A DNA stretch of 64,000 nt from Streptomyces mayonensis. GTDB lineage: Bacteria > Actinomycetota > Actinomycetes > Streptomycetales > Streptomycetaceae. The DNA is taken from assembly GCF_018982965.1 (NCBI RefSeq), contig NZ_JACBYP010000028.1, positions 16,150-80,149 on the forward strand, read 5' to 3'. The number at the start of each line of letters is the position of its first letter. Position 1 is the first letter of the stretch. The translations under genes were made by a program, and so were the position numbers. The notes under the pieces are model-generated. The model saw only the letters and a program-made list of their open reading frames with translations. It was not told the origin of the DNA and searched no databases. Of the stretch, positions 33,762 through 42,782 are shown piece after piece.

Positions 33762-34290
33762 GAGCTGATGGTAGACCGCCCGGCCAGGCGCCCGAGGCAT
33801 GATCGCCTTCCGGTCTTCTTACCTTCGGACAAGCCGGGCACCCGCTGTACGGCTGGCCCGCTCACCCCCGGAGCCGGACCTGCGCCTTCGGGATGCCATC
33901 CTGACCGGGACCTTCGAAAGGCCGTTCACGGTTCCAGTATCACCTGTGATCTGTGCCTCAAGTCCTTCCATACCGGGCGGTGTCCTGCCGTATGGTGAAT
34001 CAGCGCCTGTAGCACCCAGAGGACCTTTGGCGACTGTACGACGCTGAAGGTCCCTTTTGCGTGCGGGCCTGCCCCCACGGCCGGCCTTGAAAGGAATGAC
34101 CTGTGGCCGGGCCTCGGCGCGTGCGGTGACGCGCGCGAAGGCGTGGATCCCGGTGGCCGCCGCCCACCGCTTCGCAATCCGGAGCGGACTCCCTCAGGCG
34201 TGGGACGGGCGGGGAAGGCCGCCGGTGCCGGCCGCCCCCCACCGGGCGCGCATCGCCTCATGAGCGCGTCCCGACCAGCAAGGATCGACC
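33762..34290 (+). promoter_or_regulatory. Long leader region upstream of the POT transporter
   Basis: A 529-bp spacer without a supported gene. It contains an inverted repeat CCATAC/GTATGG around 33968-33996, the hairpin at 34021-34053 with following T-run, and then about 235 bp of GC-rich sequence up to the transporter start. A structured 5' leader or a small RNA ended by the hairpin are both possible. Confidence 0.4.
34021..34058 (+). terminator. Intrinsic-terminator-like hairpin with T-run
   Basis: GGACCTT (34021-34027) pairs with AAGGTCC (34047-34053), with an inner GCG/CGC stem, followed by CTTTTG. It lies about 235 bp before the transporter gene, so it could end a short leader transcript (attenuator or small RNA). 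Confidence 0.5.
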
Positions 34291-35787
34291 ATGGCGTCCA
34301 GCCTGACGAAGGACTCGGTCTCACCGGGCACCCCCGGCTCCGAGAAGACCTTCTTCGGCCACCCCCGCGGACTGGCCACACTCTTCATGACCGAGATGTG
34401 GGAGAGGTTCTCCTACTACGGCATGAGGGCTCTGCTCCCGCTCTACCTCGTCGCCCCGGGTGGCCTCGGCCTCAGCGCCGGCACCGCGACCGCGATCTAC
34501 TCGGTGTACCTCTCGCTGGTGTACCTGCTCACGATGCCGGGCGGCTGGTTCGGCGACCGCGTCTGGGGCCCCCGCAAGACCGTCGCCATCGCGGGCGGCG
34601 TGATCATGCTGGGTCACCTGACGCTGGCGCTGCCGTCCGCCGGCACCTTCTACGCGGGCCTCGGCCTGGTCGCCATCGGCTCAGGCCTGCTGAAGGCCAA
34701 CATCTCCACGATGGTCGGCCAGCTGTACAACGGCCCCGACGACCCGCGCCGCGACGGCGGCTTCACCGTCTTCTACATGGGCATCAACCTCGGTGCCTTC
34801 GCGGCGCCGCTGGTCATCGGCACCATCGGTGAGAACGTCAACTGGCACCTGGGCTTCGCGCTCGCCGCGCTCGGCATGGGGCTGGGCGTCGTCCAGTTCC
34901 TGCTCGGCAGCCGCCACCTGGCCCCGCACTCCAGCACCGTCCCGAAGCCGCTGTCGGCCGAGGAGAAGGCCTCGACCCTGCGCAAGGCCGCGTTCTGGGC
35001 CGCGCTCGCCGTCGTCTTCTACGCGATCGTCGGCTTCTCCGGCCACTACACCCTGAACTGGATCCTGGTCCCGCTGACCCTGCTCGGCGTGATCATCCCG
35101 GTGCTGGTGCTGACCAACATCAAGCGCGACAAGTCCCTGGACCGCGCGGAGCAGTCCAAGATGTCGGCGTACATCTGGTTCTTCGTCGCCGCGGCCGTCT
35201 TCTGGATGATCTACGACCAGGGTGGCTCGACCCTGTCGCTCTTCGCCGACTCCTCGGCCGAGAACAGCGTCTTCGGCTGGGACTTCCCGGTCTCCTGGTA
35301 CCAGTCGGTCAACCCGGTCATCATCATGGCCCTGGCCCCGGTCTTCGCCACGCTGTGGCTGGCGCTCGCCCGCCGCGGCAAGGAGCCGAGCACGATCGTC
35401 AAGTTCTCCTTCGGCCTGGTCCTGGTCGGCGCGTCCTTCTTCCTCTTCCTGGCCCCGCTGGGCATCGCGGAGGGCGGGCACAAGGCGGCGGCCCTGTGGC
35501 TGGTGGCGATCTACTTCGTCCAGACCTGCGGCGAGCTGCTGCTCTCCCCGGTCGGCCTGTCGGTGACGACGAAGATGGCGCCGGTGAAGTACGCCTCGCA
35601 GATGATGGGCGTCTGGTTCCTGGCCGTCACCGCGGGCGACGCGACGACGGGCCTGCTGTCCATCGCGGGTGTCGACCTGAACAGGACGGGCATCGTGGCC
35701 GCGGAGGCGACCCTGGCCGTGGTCGCGGGCGTCGCGATCTGGATGTACCGCAAGCGAGTCAAGGAACTCATGGGCGACGTCCGCTGA
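34291..35787 (+). CDS. POT-family proton-dependent oligopeptide transporter
   Basis: 498-aa MFS-type di/tripeptide importer with about 14 membrane helices. Near the N-terminus, EMWERFSYYGMRALLPLYL carries the POT ExxERFxYY proton-coupling motif. GGWFGDRVWG and the later QTCGELLLSPVGLSVTTKMAP are also typical. ATG 34291 is supported by AAGGATCG. It is followed by a strong terminator at 35825-35861, so it is monocistronic. Regulation may involve the long leader. Confidence 0.95.
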   Translation: MASSLTKDSVSPGTPGSEKTFFGHPRGLATLFMTEMWERFSYYGMRALLPLYLVAPGGLGLSAGTATAIYSVYLSLVYLLTMPGGWFGDRVWGPRKTVAIAGGVIMLGHLTLALPSAGTFYAGLGLVAIGSGLLKANISTMVGQLYNGPDDPRRDGGFTVFYMGINLGAFAAPLVIGTIGENVNWHLGFALAALGMGLGVVQFLLGSRHLAPHSSTVPKPLSAEEKASTLRKAAFWAALAVVFYAIVGFSGHYTLNWILVPLTLLGVIIPVLVLTNIKRDKSLDRAEQSKMSAYIWFFVAAAVFWMIYDQGGSTLSLFADSSAENSVFGWDFPVSWYQSVNPVIIMALAPVFATLWLALARRGKEPSTIVKFSFGLVLVGASFFLFLAPLGIAEGGHKAAALWLVAIYFVQTCGELLLSPVGLSVTTKMAPVKYASQMMGVWFLAVTAGDATTGLLSIAGVDLNRTGIVAAEATLAVVAGVAIWMYRKRVKELMGDVR

Positions 35788-35824
35788 ACCCTGCGGGCGC
35801 TTGTCTTCCACAGATGTCTTCTAC

Positions 35825-35861
35825 GGAGGGTCACCTCATCCGGCGGATGGGGTGACCCTCC
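35825..35861 (+). terminator. Terminator after the peptide transporter
   Basis: GGAGGGTCACC (35825-35835) pairs exactly with GGTGACCCTCC (35851-35861); the inner TCATCC/GGATGG extends the stem. Confidence 0.88.
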
Positions 35862-36312
35862 GGGCGTGAGGGACGTGCGGGACGTGCGGGACGTGAGGGA
35901 GGAGGAGACGGTGGAGGGGCCAAAGGGGGCACCCGGTCCCCCCCCCGCCGGGGCACAAGGCACGGGACCTGCGGGCGAGGACGGCCCTACGACGTCCAGG
36001 GCAAAGCCCGCGGGCGAGGAGGCCACGGCGCTCCGGAGCGAGGACCCAAGGGACACAGAGGACGCAGTCCCGGCCGGGCTCCATGGCACAGAACCTGGCC
36101 AGCCACCCGCAGGAGGGGTCAGGAGCGGTGCAGGGAACACAGCCCTTGCCACCGCCCGAGCCAGCCACCCACGGAAGGGGTCAGGAGGGGTGCAGGGGAC
36201 GCAGTCCCCGCCGGGGTTCGGGGCGGAGCCCCGGGCGCCTCAGCCTCTTGGCCGACCGAGTCGGGTGGGCGGGTGGGCAAACAGACCAAGAACCCGCCCA
36301 AGCGCCGCAGGC
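35862..36312. repeat. Repeat-rich spacer before the anti-sigma gene
   Basis: No gene supported. It holds a 9-bp tandem repeat GGGACGTGC (about 35871-35899) and two copies of a ~45-bp element beginning CCAGCCACCC and ending GTGCAGGGxACxCAG (about 36098-36141 and 36162-36206). A third partial relative lies near 36058. A GGGGTTCGGGGCGGAGCCCC hairpin follows near 36215. Confidence 0.6.
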
Positions 36313-36921
36313 CTACGCCGGGGCGCCCAGCTCCGCCCACACGCGCTTGCCCGCGACCCCCGGCGTCCGGACGACGCCCCAGTCCAGGCAGAGCCGCTGC
36401 ACGATGAACATCCCGTGTCCGCCCGGGCGCCCGGCACGGTGCGGGGTGCGCGGCGCCGGCTGCCCCGTACCCCGGTCGGAGACCTCCAGCCGGATCACCT
36501 TCCGCTCGCAGGTGATCCACAGCTCGTCCGGTCCCTCGGCGTGCAGACAGGCGTTGGTGACCAGCTCGGACACCACGAGCAGTACGTCCTCGGCGGCCGC
36601 CCGCTGGTCCGCGGTCGCGGAGGGCAGCCAGCCCCACGCGTACAGCGCCTCGCGGGTGAAGTCACGGGCGAGCGGCACGACCCCGCTCGCGTCCTTGAAG
36701 CTCAGCCGGCGAACCTGCCGCCCACCGACGCCCCCGGAAGTGGGCGGGGGAACGATCCCGGAGGCGTCCAGCACGGCGGCCTGACCGGCGCTCTGCACGG
36801 CGGGGGCGCCCCCCTCGGCCTCCCCGGACCCGGGCATGCCCGACATGCCCTCGGGCACCCCGGAAGCGCCGCCGGGCTCCGGACCGCGGTCGCCCGGCGA
36901 GTAGGGCCGGGTGGTGCTCAT
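36313..36921 (-). CDS. Anti-sigma factor / serine-protein kinase (HATPase_c_2, RsbW-like)
   Basis: 202-aa partner-switching kinase predicted to bind the SigB-type sigma factor and to phosphorylate the STAS antagonist. A Gly/Pro-rich N-terminal extension (about 1-70) precedes the ATPase domain, with N box ELVTNACLHA (about 119-128), G1 SDRGTG and G2 GGHGMFIV. Its position beside a STAS gene and a divergent sigma gene fits the known sigI locus layout of S. coelicolor (recalled, not checked). The start is ATG 36921. Confidence 0.85.
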   Translation of the reverse strand: MSTTRPYSPGDRGPEPGGASGVPEGMSGMPGSGEAEGGAPAVQSAGQAAVLDASGIVPPPTSGGVGGRQVRRLSFKDASGVVPLARDFTREALYAWGWLPSATADQRAAAEDVLLVVSELVTNACLHAEGPDELWITCERKVIRLEVSDRGTGQPAPRTPHRAGRPGGHGMFIVQRLCLDWGVVRTPGVAGKRVWAELGAPA

Positions 36922-37131
36922 CAGCGCTTCACCTCACCGATTCACCAGTTCACGTTTCAAAGTCGTACCAGCACAGTCGTACACAGCCGCCTCAGGGACT
37001 CTCCTGCCCGACCGGGCCGTACGAACACCCCTGTATTCGGCACGAATATTCCGCACGCCATCCGGGCCGGGGCGAAAACGCCCGACCCGACGAGCGCGCG
37101 GAACCCTCCGACGGCCGGACAAGGGACCGGC

Positions 37132-37509
37132 TCAGTCGGAGTCGTCGGCCAGAGCGGCCTCAAGCGTGTCGTGCAGGGTGAAGACCGCTTCGGCCCCCGT
37201 GATCTCGAACACACGGGCCACCACCGGCCGCATGGCCACGAGATGCACCCCGCCCCCCTTGGCCTCCGCCTTCAGCCGCGCACCCAGCAGGACGTTGAGT
37301 CCCGTCGAGTCGCAGAACTCCAGGCGCGAGCAGTCGACGACGAGCCGGTTGAACCCCTTGGCGAGGCATTCCTCCAGCGGCTCGCGCAACAGATCGGCGG
37401 TGTGGTGATCCAACTCACCCGCCGGGGTCACGACGGCGCTGGGGCCCTCTTCCCTCACCTCGACCAGAAGCCGGCCCGACTGGGCACTGCCGACCGTCCC
37501 GCGGTCCAT
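37132..37509 (-). CDS. STAS-domain anti-anti-sigma factor (RsbV-like)
   Basis: 125-aa antagonist. The STAS fold is visible from about residue 14, with the phosphorylatable serine in EFCDSTGLNVLL (about 68). Dephosphorylated protein is expected to capture the kinase at 36313-36921 and free the sigma factor. ATG 37509 has GGGAGAGAA upstream. A promoter-like GTTT-N14-GGGTGT lies upstream at 37581-37604, suggesting transcription by a SigB-type factor. Confidence 0.87.
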   Translation of the reverse strand: MDRGTVGSAQSGRLLVEVREEGPSAVVTPAGELDHHTADLLREPLEECLAKGFNRLVVDCSRLEFCDSTGLNVLLGARLKAEAKGGGVHLVAMRPVVARVFEITGAEAVFTLHDTLEAALADDSD

Positions 37510-37580
37510 GCCGTTTCTCTCTCCCGAGGTCGTGACTGCTGCTGACGCCCTTGAACACTACGCCTTCCACCCCCACTCCG

Positions 37581-37604
37581 ACACCCGAACAACCGCACAC
37601 AAAC
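37581..37604 (-). promoter_or_regulatory. SigB-type promoter candidate before the STAS gene
   Basis: Reading leftward: GTTT, 14-nt spacer, GGGTGT, close to the group 3 SigB/SigF pattern (GTTT...GGGTAT/GGGTAC). It lies about 72 bp from the STAS start, implying feedback by the adjacent sigma factor. Confidence 0.45.
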
Positions 37605-37760
37605 GGACATATGCCCACAAAAGACACTTGCGGTCGGCTCGGTAAACCCGGTAGGGCTAGTAAGACACGTAAATCGACACGGCCGGCTTTGGAGGCGCCG
37701 CACACCGCAGTGCACGTATTTGGCTTCGGCAGCCGTATGCCGAGAACGATGGAGGACATC

Positions 37761-38693
37761 ATGTCACCCCGGCTCGACGGATCGCGTACCCACCAAGCGA
37801 CGTCGACACTCCCTCCGGAACATCTGGATCCCATCGAGCACCACGACGCGGTCGACGTGACCGACGCCGTCGTCGACCACGACGGTGTTCTCGCCGGGCT
37901 TCCGGACATCCCCGCGTACGACGAGGTGGCTCCGGCGGACGCCCGGGTCCTGTCCAAGACCCTCTTCGAGCGGCTGGAGTCGCTGGAGGAAGGCACCCAC
38001 GAGTACGCGTACGTACGCAACACGCTCGTCGAGCTGAACCTCGCGCTGGTCAAGTTCGCCGCCTCCCGCTTCCGTTCGCGCAGCGAGCCGATGGAGGACA
38101 TCATCCAGGTCGGCACCATCGGCCTGATCAAGGCGATCGACCGCTTCGAGCTGTCGCGCGGTGTGGAGTTCCCCACGTTCGCGATGCCGACCATCATCGG
38201 CGAGATCAAGCGCTTCTTCCGTGACACCTCGTGGTCCGTGCGCGTCCCGCGCCGCCTCCAGGAACTGCGGCTCGACCTGGCCAAGGCCGGCGACGAACTG
38301 GCCCAGCGCCTCGACCGCGCCCCCACGGTGAGCGAGCTGGCCGAGCACCTCGGCCTGTCGCGCGAAGAGGTCGTCGAGGGCATGGCTGCCTCCAACGCCT
38401 ACACCGCCTCCTCGCTGGACGCCCAGCCGGAGGAGGACGACGCGGAAGGCGCGCTCGCCGACCGCATCGGCTACGAGGACCACGGGCTCGAGGGCATCGA
38501 GTACGTCGAGTCGCTCAAGCCGCTGATCGCCGAACTCCCCTCCCGGGACCGCAAGATCCTCTCCCTGCGCTTCGTCGCGGGCATGACCCAGTCGGAGATC
38601 GGCGAGGAGCTGGGCATCTCCCAGATGCACGTCTCGCGCCTGCTGTCGCGCACACTCGTACGGCTGCGCAAGGGGCTCACGGTCGAGGAGTGA
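37761..38693 (+). CDS. sigI: SigB/SigF/SigG-family RNA polymerase sigma factor
   Basis: 310-aa group 3 sigma factor for stress or development genes. ATG 37761 is chosen because GGAGG ends 5 nt before it; two upstream ATGs (37737, 37749) lack this. Region 2 includes MEDIIQVGTIGLIKAIDRFE and VEFPTFAMPTIIGEIKRFFRD. Region 3 includes PTVSELAEHLGLSREEVVEGM. The region 4 helix-turn-helix is MTQSEIGEELGISQMHVSRLLSR. It is divergent from its predicted antagonist and kinase. The sigI name rests on locus resemblance from memory. It is followed by a strong terminator. Confidence 0.92.
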   Translation: MSPRLDGSRTHQATSTLPPEHLDPIEHHDAVDVTDAVVDHDGVLAGLPDIPAYDEVAPADARVLSKTLFERLESLEEGTHEYAYVRNTLVELNLALVKFAASRFRSRSEPMEDIIQVGTIGLIKAIDRFELSRGVEFPTFAMPTIIGEIKRFFRDTSWSVRVPRRLQELRLDLAKAGDELAQRLDRAPTVSELAEHLGLSREEVVEGMAASNAYTASSLDAQPEEDDAEGALADRIGYEDHGLEGIEYVESLKPLIAELPSRDRKILSLRFVAGMTQSEIGEELGISQMHVSRLLSRTLVRLRKGLTVEE

Positions 38694-38720
38694 TCCTCAC
38701 CGGGTGACGCTTGCCCTCCA

Positions 38721-38748
38721 GGGGGCGGTCCGAGGTCGGACCGCCCCC
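38721..38748 (+). terminator. Terminator after the sigma gene
   Basis: GGGGGCGGTCCGA (38721-38733) pairs with TCGGACCGCCCCC (38736-38748), followed by TT. The stem is perfect. Confidence 0.88.
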
Positions 38749-38756
38749 TTCGGGCT

Positions 38757-38853
38757 GTCCGGGACGGCACAGGACGGGACGGGACGGGACGTCCGGACGG
38801 GACGTCAAAACGGTTGGGACAGGACCTGACAAGACCTGACAGGACCTGACAGG
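38757..38853. repeat. Short tandem repeats between sigma gene and hutI
   Basis: (GGGAC)n-type units from 38772 to 38801, then three copies of a GACCTGACA(A/G) 10-bp unit at about 38823-38852. No gene is supported. Confidence 0.65.
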
Positions 38854-38905
38854 GGCGGGCAAGGGACGGCCGGGCCCTGGGGCGGGCCGACACGCTCGCG
38901 CCCCG

Positions 38906-40081
38906 TCAGTGCACGTGCACGCCCCGCCGCCACACCCCCGCGACCAGCGGCACCCCCGGCCGGTAGGCCAGGTGGACATGGCTCGGTGCGTCGAGGAGCG
39001 TCAGGTCGGCGTACGCGCCCGGGGTGAGGCGGCCGACGTCGTCGCGGCGCAGGGCGGCGGCGCCGCCGGCCGTGGCCGACCAGACCGCCTCGTCCGGGGT
39101 CATCCCCATGTCCCGCACCGCGAGCGCGATGCAGAAGGGCACGGAGGACGTGAAGGACGAGCCGGGGTTGCAGTCGGTGGACAGGGCGACCGTGGCCCCC
39201 GCGTCGAGCAGCCGCCGGGCGTCCGGCCACCGGGCGCGGGTGGAGAACTCGGCACCGGGCAGCAGCGTCGCGACGGTCCGGCTGTTCGCCAGGGCGTCCA
39301 CGTCGGCGTCGGTGAGGTGGGTGCAGTGGTCGGCGCTGGCCGCGTCCAGTTCCACGGCCAACTGCACGCCGGGGCCGTAGGAGAGCTGGTTGGCGTGGAT
39401 GCGCGGGTGCAGGCCCCTGGCCCTCCCGGCGGTGAGGATCGCGCGGGCCTGGTCGCCGTCGAAGGCGCCCTTCTCGCAGAAGACGTCGATCCAACGGGCG
39501 TACGGGGCGCAGGCGTCGAGCATCTCGCCGGTGACCAGACGGACGTAGGCGGCGGGGTCGTCGGTGAGTTCGGGGGCGACGATGTGGGCGCCGAGGAAGG
39601 TGACCTCGTCGGTGTGGCGCGCGGCGACGCGCAGGGCGCGGGACTCGTCGGCGGTGGTCAGGCCGTAGCCGGACTTGGTCTCGAACGTCGTCGTGCCCTG
39701 GCGCAGGGCCTCCGCGAGGTAGCGGGTGAGGCCGGCCTCCAGTTCCGCGTCGCTCGTGGCCCGGGTGGCGGCGACGGTGGTGCGGATGCCGCCGGCGCCG
39801 TAGGGGCGGCCGGACATGCGGGCGTTGAACTCCTCGGTGCGGTCGCCGCCGAAGAGGAGGTGGGAGTGGGAGTCGACGAAGCCGGGGAGGACCGCCCGGC
39901 CCTCGGCGTCGACCCGATTGTCAGTGGCGGGTGCTTTGCTTGATTCACCGGTCCACACGACGCGGTCGCCTTCGACGACGACGGCCGCGTCCCGGACCAG
40001 ACCGAGCGGGGAGTGGTCGCCGAGGGAGGGGTCGTTGGTGACGAGCGTGGCGATGTTGGTGATGACGGTGCTGCTGCTCAT
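38906..40081 (-). CDS. hutI: Imidazolonepropionase
   Basis: 391-aa amidohydrolase; third step of histidine breakdown (imidazolonepropionate to formimidoylglutamate). Metal site HSH is in GFVDSHSHLLFGGDR (about 70-84), with later His in GAHIVAP and HANQLS and Asp in STDCNPGSS. Motifs TKSGYGL and NPGSSFTSSVP are typical of HutI. The start is ATG 40081, 77 bp after the hutF stop. It is the last gene of the leftward hut operon. Confidence 0.95.
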   Translation of the reverse strand: MSSSTVITNIATLVTNDPSLGDHSPLGLVRDAAVVVEGDRVVWTGESSKAPATDNRVDAEGRAVLPGFVDSHSHLLFGGDRTEEFNARMSGRPYGAGGIRTTVAATRATSDAELEAGLTRYLAEALRQGTTTFETKSGYGLTTADESRALRVAARHTDEVTFLGAHIVAPELTDDPAAYVRLVTGEMLDACAPYARWIDVFCEKGAFDGDQARAILTAGRARGLHPRIHANQLSYGPGVQLAVELDAASADHCTHLTDADVDALANSRTVATLLPGAEFSTRARWPDARRLLDAGATVALSTDCNPGSSFTSSVPFCIALAVRDMGMTPDEAVWSATAGGAAALRRDDVGRLTPGAYADLTLLDAPSHVHLAYRPGVPLVAGVWRRGVHVH

Positions 40082-40158
40082 GGGGTCCCTGGTGTCCTCG
40101 TGGGGGCGGGGGCTGGAGCGGGGGCGGACGCCGGAGCGGGCGCGGGCGGCCGGGCCGG

Positions 40159-41568
40159 TCAGGCGCGCAGGGCTTCCGCGGCCCGCGCGAGGGCCTGCGG
40201 CACGTCGGGCACGAGCGTGTGCGCCCCGTCGCGTACGACGTGCCGCCCGCCCACGACCGTGTGCCGTACGTCCGCTGCCGACGCGGCGAATACGGCCGTC
40301 TCGGCGCCGAGCCTGGGCAGCGGCCCCGCCGTTCTGACCGAGTCGAGCGCGATCGTCGCGAGGTCGGCGCGGGCCCCCGCCTCGATGCGGCCGGTGTCGT
40401 CCCAGCCGAGGGCGGCGTGACCGTCGGCGGTGGCGGCACGCAGCAGGGCGGCGGCGGTCCAGTGGCCGCGGGTGCGGGTGCGCAGGCGTTCGTTCAGCTC
40501 CATCGCCCGCGCTTCCTCCAGCAGGTCGACGACGGCGTGGCTGTCGGAGCCGAGCGACAGCGTCGAGCCCGCCCGCTGCAGGGCGGCCGCCGGGCCGATG
40601 CCGTCGGCGAGGTCCCGTTCCGTGGTGGGGCACATGCAGGTGCCGGTGCGGCTGCCGCCGAGCAGGGCGACGTCCTCGTCCGTGAGGTGGGTGCTGTGGA
40701 CGGCGGTGGTGTGCCCGCCCAGCACACCGTGGTCGGCGAGGAGCCGGGTGGGGGTGCGTCCGTGGGCCTGCCGGCAGGCGTCGTTCTCGGCGGTCTGCTC
40801 CGACAGGTGCACATGCAGCGGGGCCCGCCGCTCCCCGGCCCAGTGCGCCACGGTCGCCAACTGCTCGGCGGGCACGGCCCGTACGGAGTGGATCGCGGCC
40901 CCGATCCGTGCGTGATCCTGATCCTTGAGAACTGAACAGCGTTGCGCCCAGGCGTCCGCCGTGCCGTCGGAGAAGCGGAGCTGGTGGGTGTTCGGGGGCT
41001 CGCCGAAGCCGGAGGACAGATAACAGGTGTCGAGGAGGGTGATGCGGATGCCGGCTTCGGCGGCGGCCTCGATCAGGGCCTCGCCCATCGCGTTGGGGTC
41101 CGCGTAGGCGGTACCGCCGGCTGCGTGGTGGACGTAGTGGAACTCGCCGACGGCCGTGATGCCGGCCAGCGCCATCTCGGCGTACACCGCGCGGGCGAGG
41201 GCGTGGTAGGTGTCCGGGGTCAGCCGGTCGGCGACGGAGTACATGACCTCGCGCCAGGTCCAGAAGGTGCCGGCGCCGACCTGGACGGTGCCGCGCAGGG
41301 CGCGGTGGAAGGCGTGCGAGTGGGCGTTGGCCAGTCCCGGGAGGGTCAGTCCCCGCAGGATCTCGGCGCCGGACGGCGGGGCGGTGACGCCTTCGTGGAC
41401 GGCGGCGATGCGGCCGTCCCGCACGTCGAGGGCGACGCCCGGCTCGACGTGGGTGCCGAGCCACGCGTGCTCCAGCCAGTACGTTCTAGCCGGCGCCCCG
41501 GTCGGCGCCCCGGTCGGCGTGCGTGCCGGCGCCCCGGTCGGCGTGCGTGTCGGCTCGGTGGGGGTCAC
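40159..41568 (-). CDS. hutF: Formimidoylglutamate deiminase
   Basis: 469-aa amidohydrolase converting formimidoylglutamate to N-formylglutamate and ammonia. GTG 41568 overlaps the stop of the preceding M20 gene (GTGA), which fixes the start. The first ~28 residues are a TPTGAPAR-type repeat that is not part of the catalytic domain. Metal-binding NAHSHAFHRALRG (about 80-92) and LHVHLSEQ, the STHL histidine and SLGSDSHAV aspartate are present. A longer reading frame in front has no family similarity. Confidence 0.92.
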   Translation of the reverse strand: MTPTEPTRTPTGAPARTPTGAPTGAPARTYWLEHAWLGTHVEPGVALDVRDGRIAAVHEGVTAPPSGAEILRGLTLPGLANAHSHAFHRALRGTVQVGAGTFWTWREVMYSVADRLTPDTYHALARAVYAEMALAGITAVGEFHYVHHAAGGTAYADPNAMGEALIEAAAEAGIRITLLDTCYLSSGFGEPPNTHQLRFSDGTADAWAQRCSVLKDQDHARIGAAIHSVRAVPAEQLATVAHWAGERRAPLHVHLSEQTAENDACRQAHGRTPTRLLADHGVLGGHTTAVHSTHLTDEDVALLGGSRTGTCMCPTTERDLADGIGPAAALQRAGSTLSLGSDSHAVVDLLEEARAMELNERLRTRTRGHWTAAALLRAATADGHAALGWDDTGRIEAGARADLATIALDSVRTAGPLPRLGAETAVFAASAADVRHTVVGGRHVVRDGAHTLVPDVPQALARAAEALRA

Positions 41569-42782
41569 GTGCGGGCCAGCCCTTCCAGTACGTCGGCGAG
41601 TGCGCGCACTCCGGCCACGCAGTCGTCCTCGGCGGCGTATTCGGCCGGAGAGTGCGAGACGCCGGTGGGGTTGCGCACGAACAGCATGGCGGTCGGGATG
41701 CTCCCGGAGAGGATTCCGGCGTCGTGTCCGGCGCCGGTGCCGAGGACCGGCACGCGCAGGTCCGCCTCGCTGCCGAGGATGCGGGCGAGTTCGTCGCGCA
41801 GGGTGTGGTCGAAGTCGACGACCGGGGTGAAGGACTCGCACTCCACGTCGAGGTCGACGCCGTGGGCGGCGGCGTACCCCCGGGCGGCCTTCTCCACGCC
41901 GGCGACCACGCCGTCCAGGCTCTCCTGGTCGGCGGCGCGGGCGTCGAGCCAGCCGCGCACCAGGGACGGGATGGCGTTGACCCCGTTGGGCTCGACGGCG
42001 ACCTTGCCGAAGGTCGCGACGGCACCGGCGAGTTCGGCCTCGCGGCGGGCGGCGAGGACGGTCTCGGCGTAGGAGGGCATGGGGTCGTGGCGGTCGGCGA
42101 GACGGGTGGTGCCGGCGTGGTTGGCCTCGCCGTGGAAGTCGAACCGCCAGCGTCCGTGCGGCCAGATGGCGGAGGCGATGCCGATGCGGTCGCCGGACAG
42201 GTCCAGGGCGCGGCCCTGCTCGACGTGGAGTTCGACGAAGGCGCCGATGCGGGCGAGCCGTTCGGGGTCGGGTCCGACGGAGTCCGGGTCGTGCCCGGCG
42301 CGCTCCATGGCCTGCGGGAGGGTGATGCCGTCGGCGTCGGTGAGGCGGTGGGCCTGCTCGGTGGTGAGGGCGCCGGAGGTGAGCCGGGAGCCGACGCAGG
42401 CGAGGCCGAAGCGGGCGCCCTCCTCGTCGCCGAAGTTGACGATGCCCAGGGGCCTGGTGAGCCGTGCTCCCCTGCCGCGCAGTTCGTCCAGCGCGGCGAA
42501 GGCGGAGACCACGCCGAGGGGTCCGTCGAAGGCGCCGCCGTCGGGCACCGAGTCGAGGTGGGATCCGGTGACGACGGCGTTCCCGGCGGCCGGGTCGCCG
42601 AGCCAGGCCCACTGGTTGCCGTTGCGGTCGGTCTCGTACGCCAGCCCACGTGCCCCGGCCTGTTCCCGGAACCAGGTCCGGCAGTCCGCGTCGGCGCCGG
42701 TCCAGGCGTAGCGCCGGTAGCCGCCGGATGCGGAGCTGCGGCCCACCGGCAGCAGCTCCGCCCACATGCCGTGGAAGCTCAC
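41565..42782 (-). CDS. M20-family amidohydrolase (allantoate/N-carbamoyl-amino-acid amidohydrolase-like), probable formylglutamate hydrolase
   Basis: 405-aa two-metal hydrolase of the Zn-dependent hydantoinase/carbamoylase type. Ligands are visible: GSHLDSVPDGGAFDGPLG (His, Asp), FGDEEGARFG (catalytic Glu plus ligand), ELHVEQG and GTGAGHDAGIL. The GTG start overlaps the hutU stop and the gene's own stop overlaps hutF (both GTGA), so it is translated between two hut enzymes. Homologues are annotated as allantoate amidohydrolase. Its place suggests that it removes the formyl group from N-formylglutamate, as no HutG is present; this is inference. Confidence 0.87.
   Translation of the reverse strand: MSFHGMWAELLPVGRSSASGGYRRYAWTGADADCRTWFREQAGARGLAYETDRNGNQWAWLGDPAAGNAVVTGSHLDSVPDGGAFDGPLGVVSAFAALDELRGRGARLTRPLGIVNFGDEEGARFGLACVGSRLTSGALTTEQAHRLTDADGITLPQAMERAGHDPDSVGPDPERLARIGAFVELHVEQGRALDLSGDRIGIASAIWPHGRWRFDFHGEANHAGTTRLADRHDPMPSYAETVLAARREAELAGAVATFGKVAVEPNGVNAIPSLVRGWLDARAADQESLDGVVAGVEKAARGYAAAHGVDLDVECESFTPVVDFDHTLRDELARILGSEADLRVPVLGTGAGHDAGILSGSIPTAMLFVRNPTGVSHSPAEYAAEDDCVAGVRALADVLEGLART

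Noticed and set aside
33960..34060. tRNA or riboswitch in the transporter leader
   Set aside because: No cloverleaf, no CCA-adjacent acceptor stem and no known riboswitch core could be drawn; kept only as hairpin/leader.
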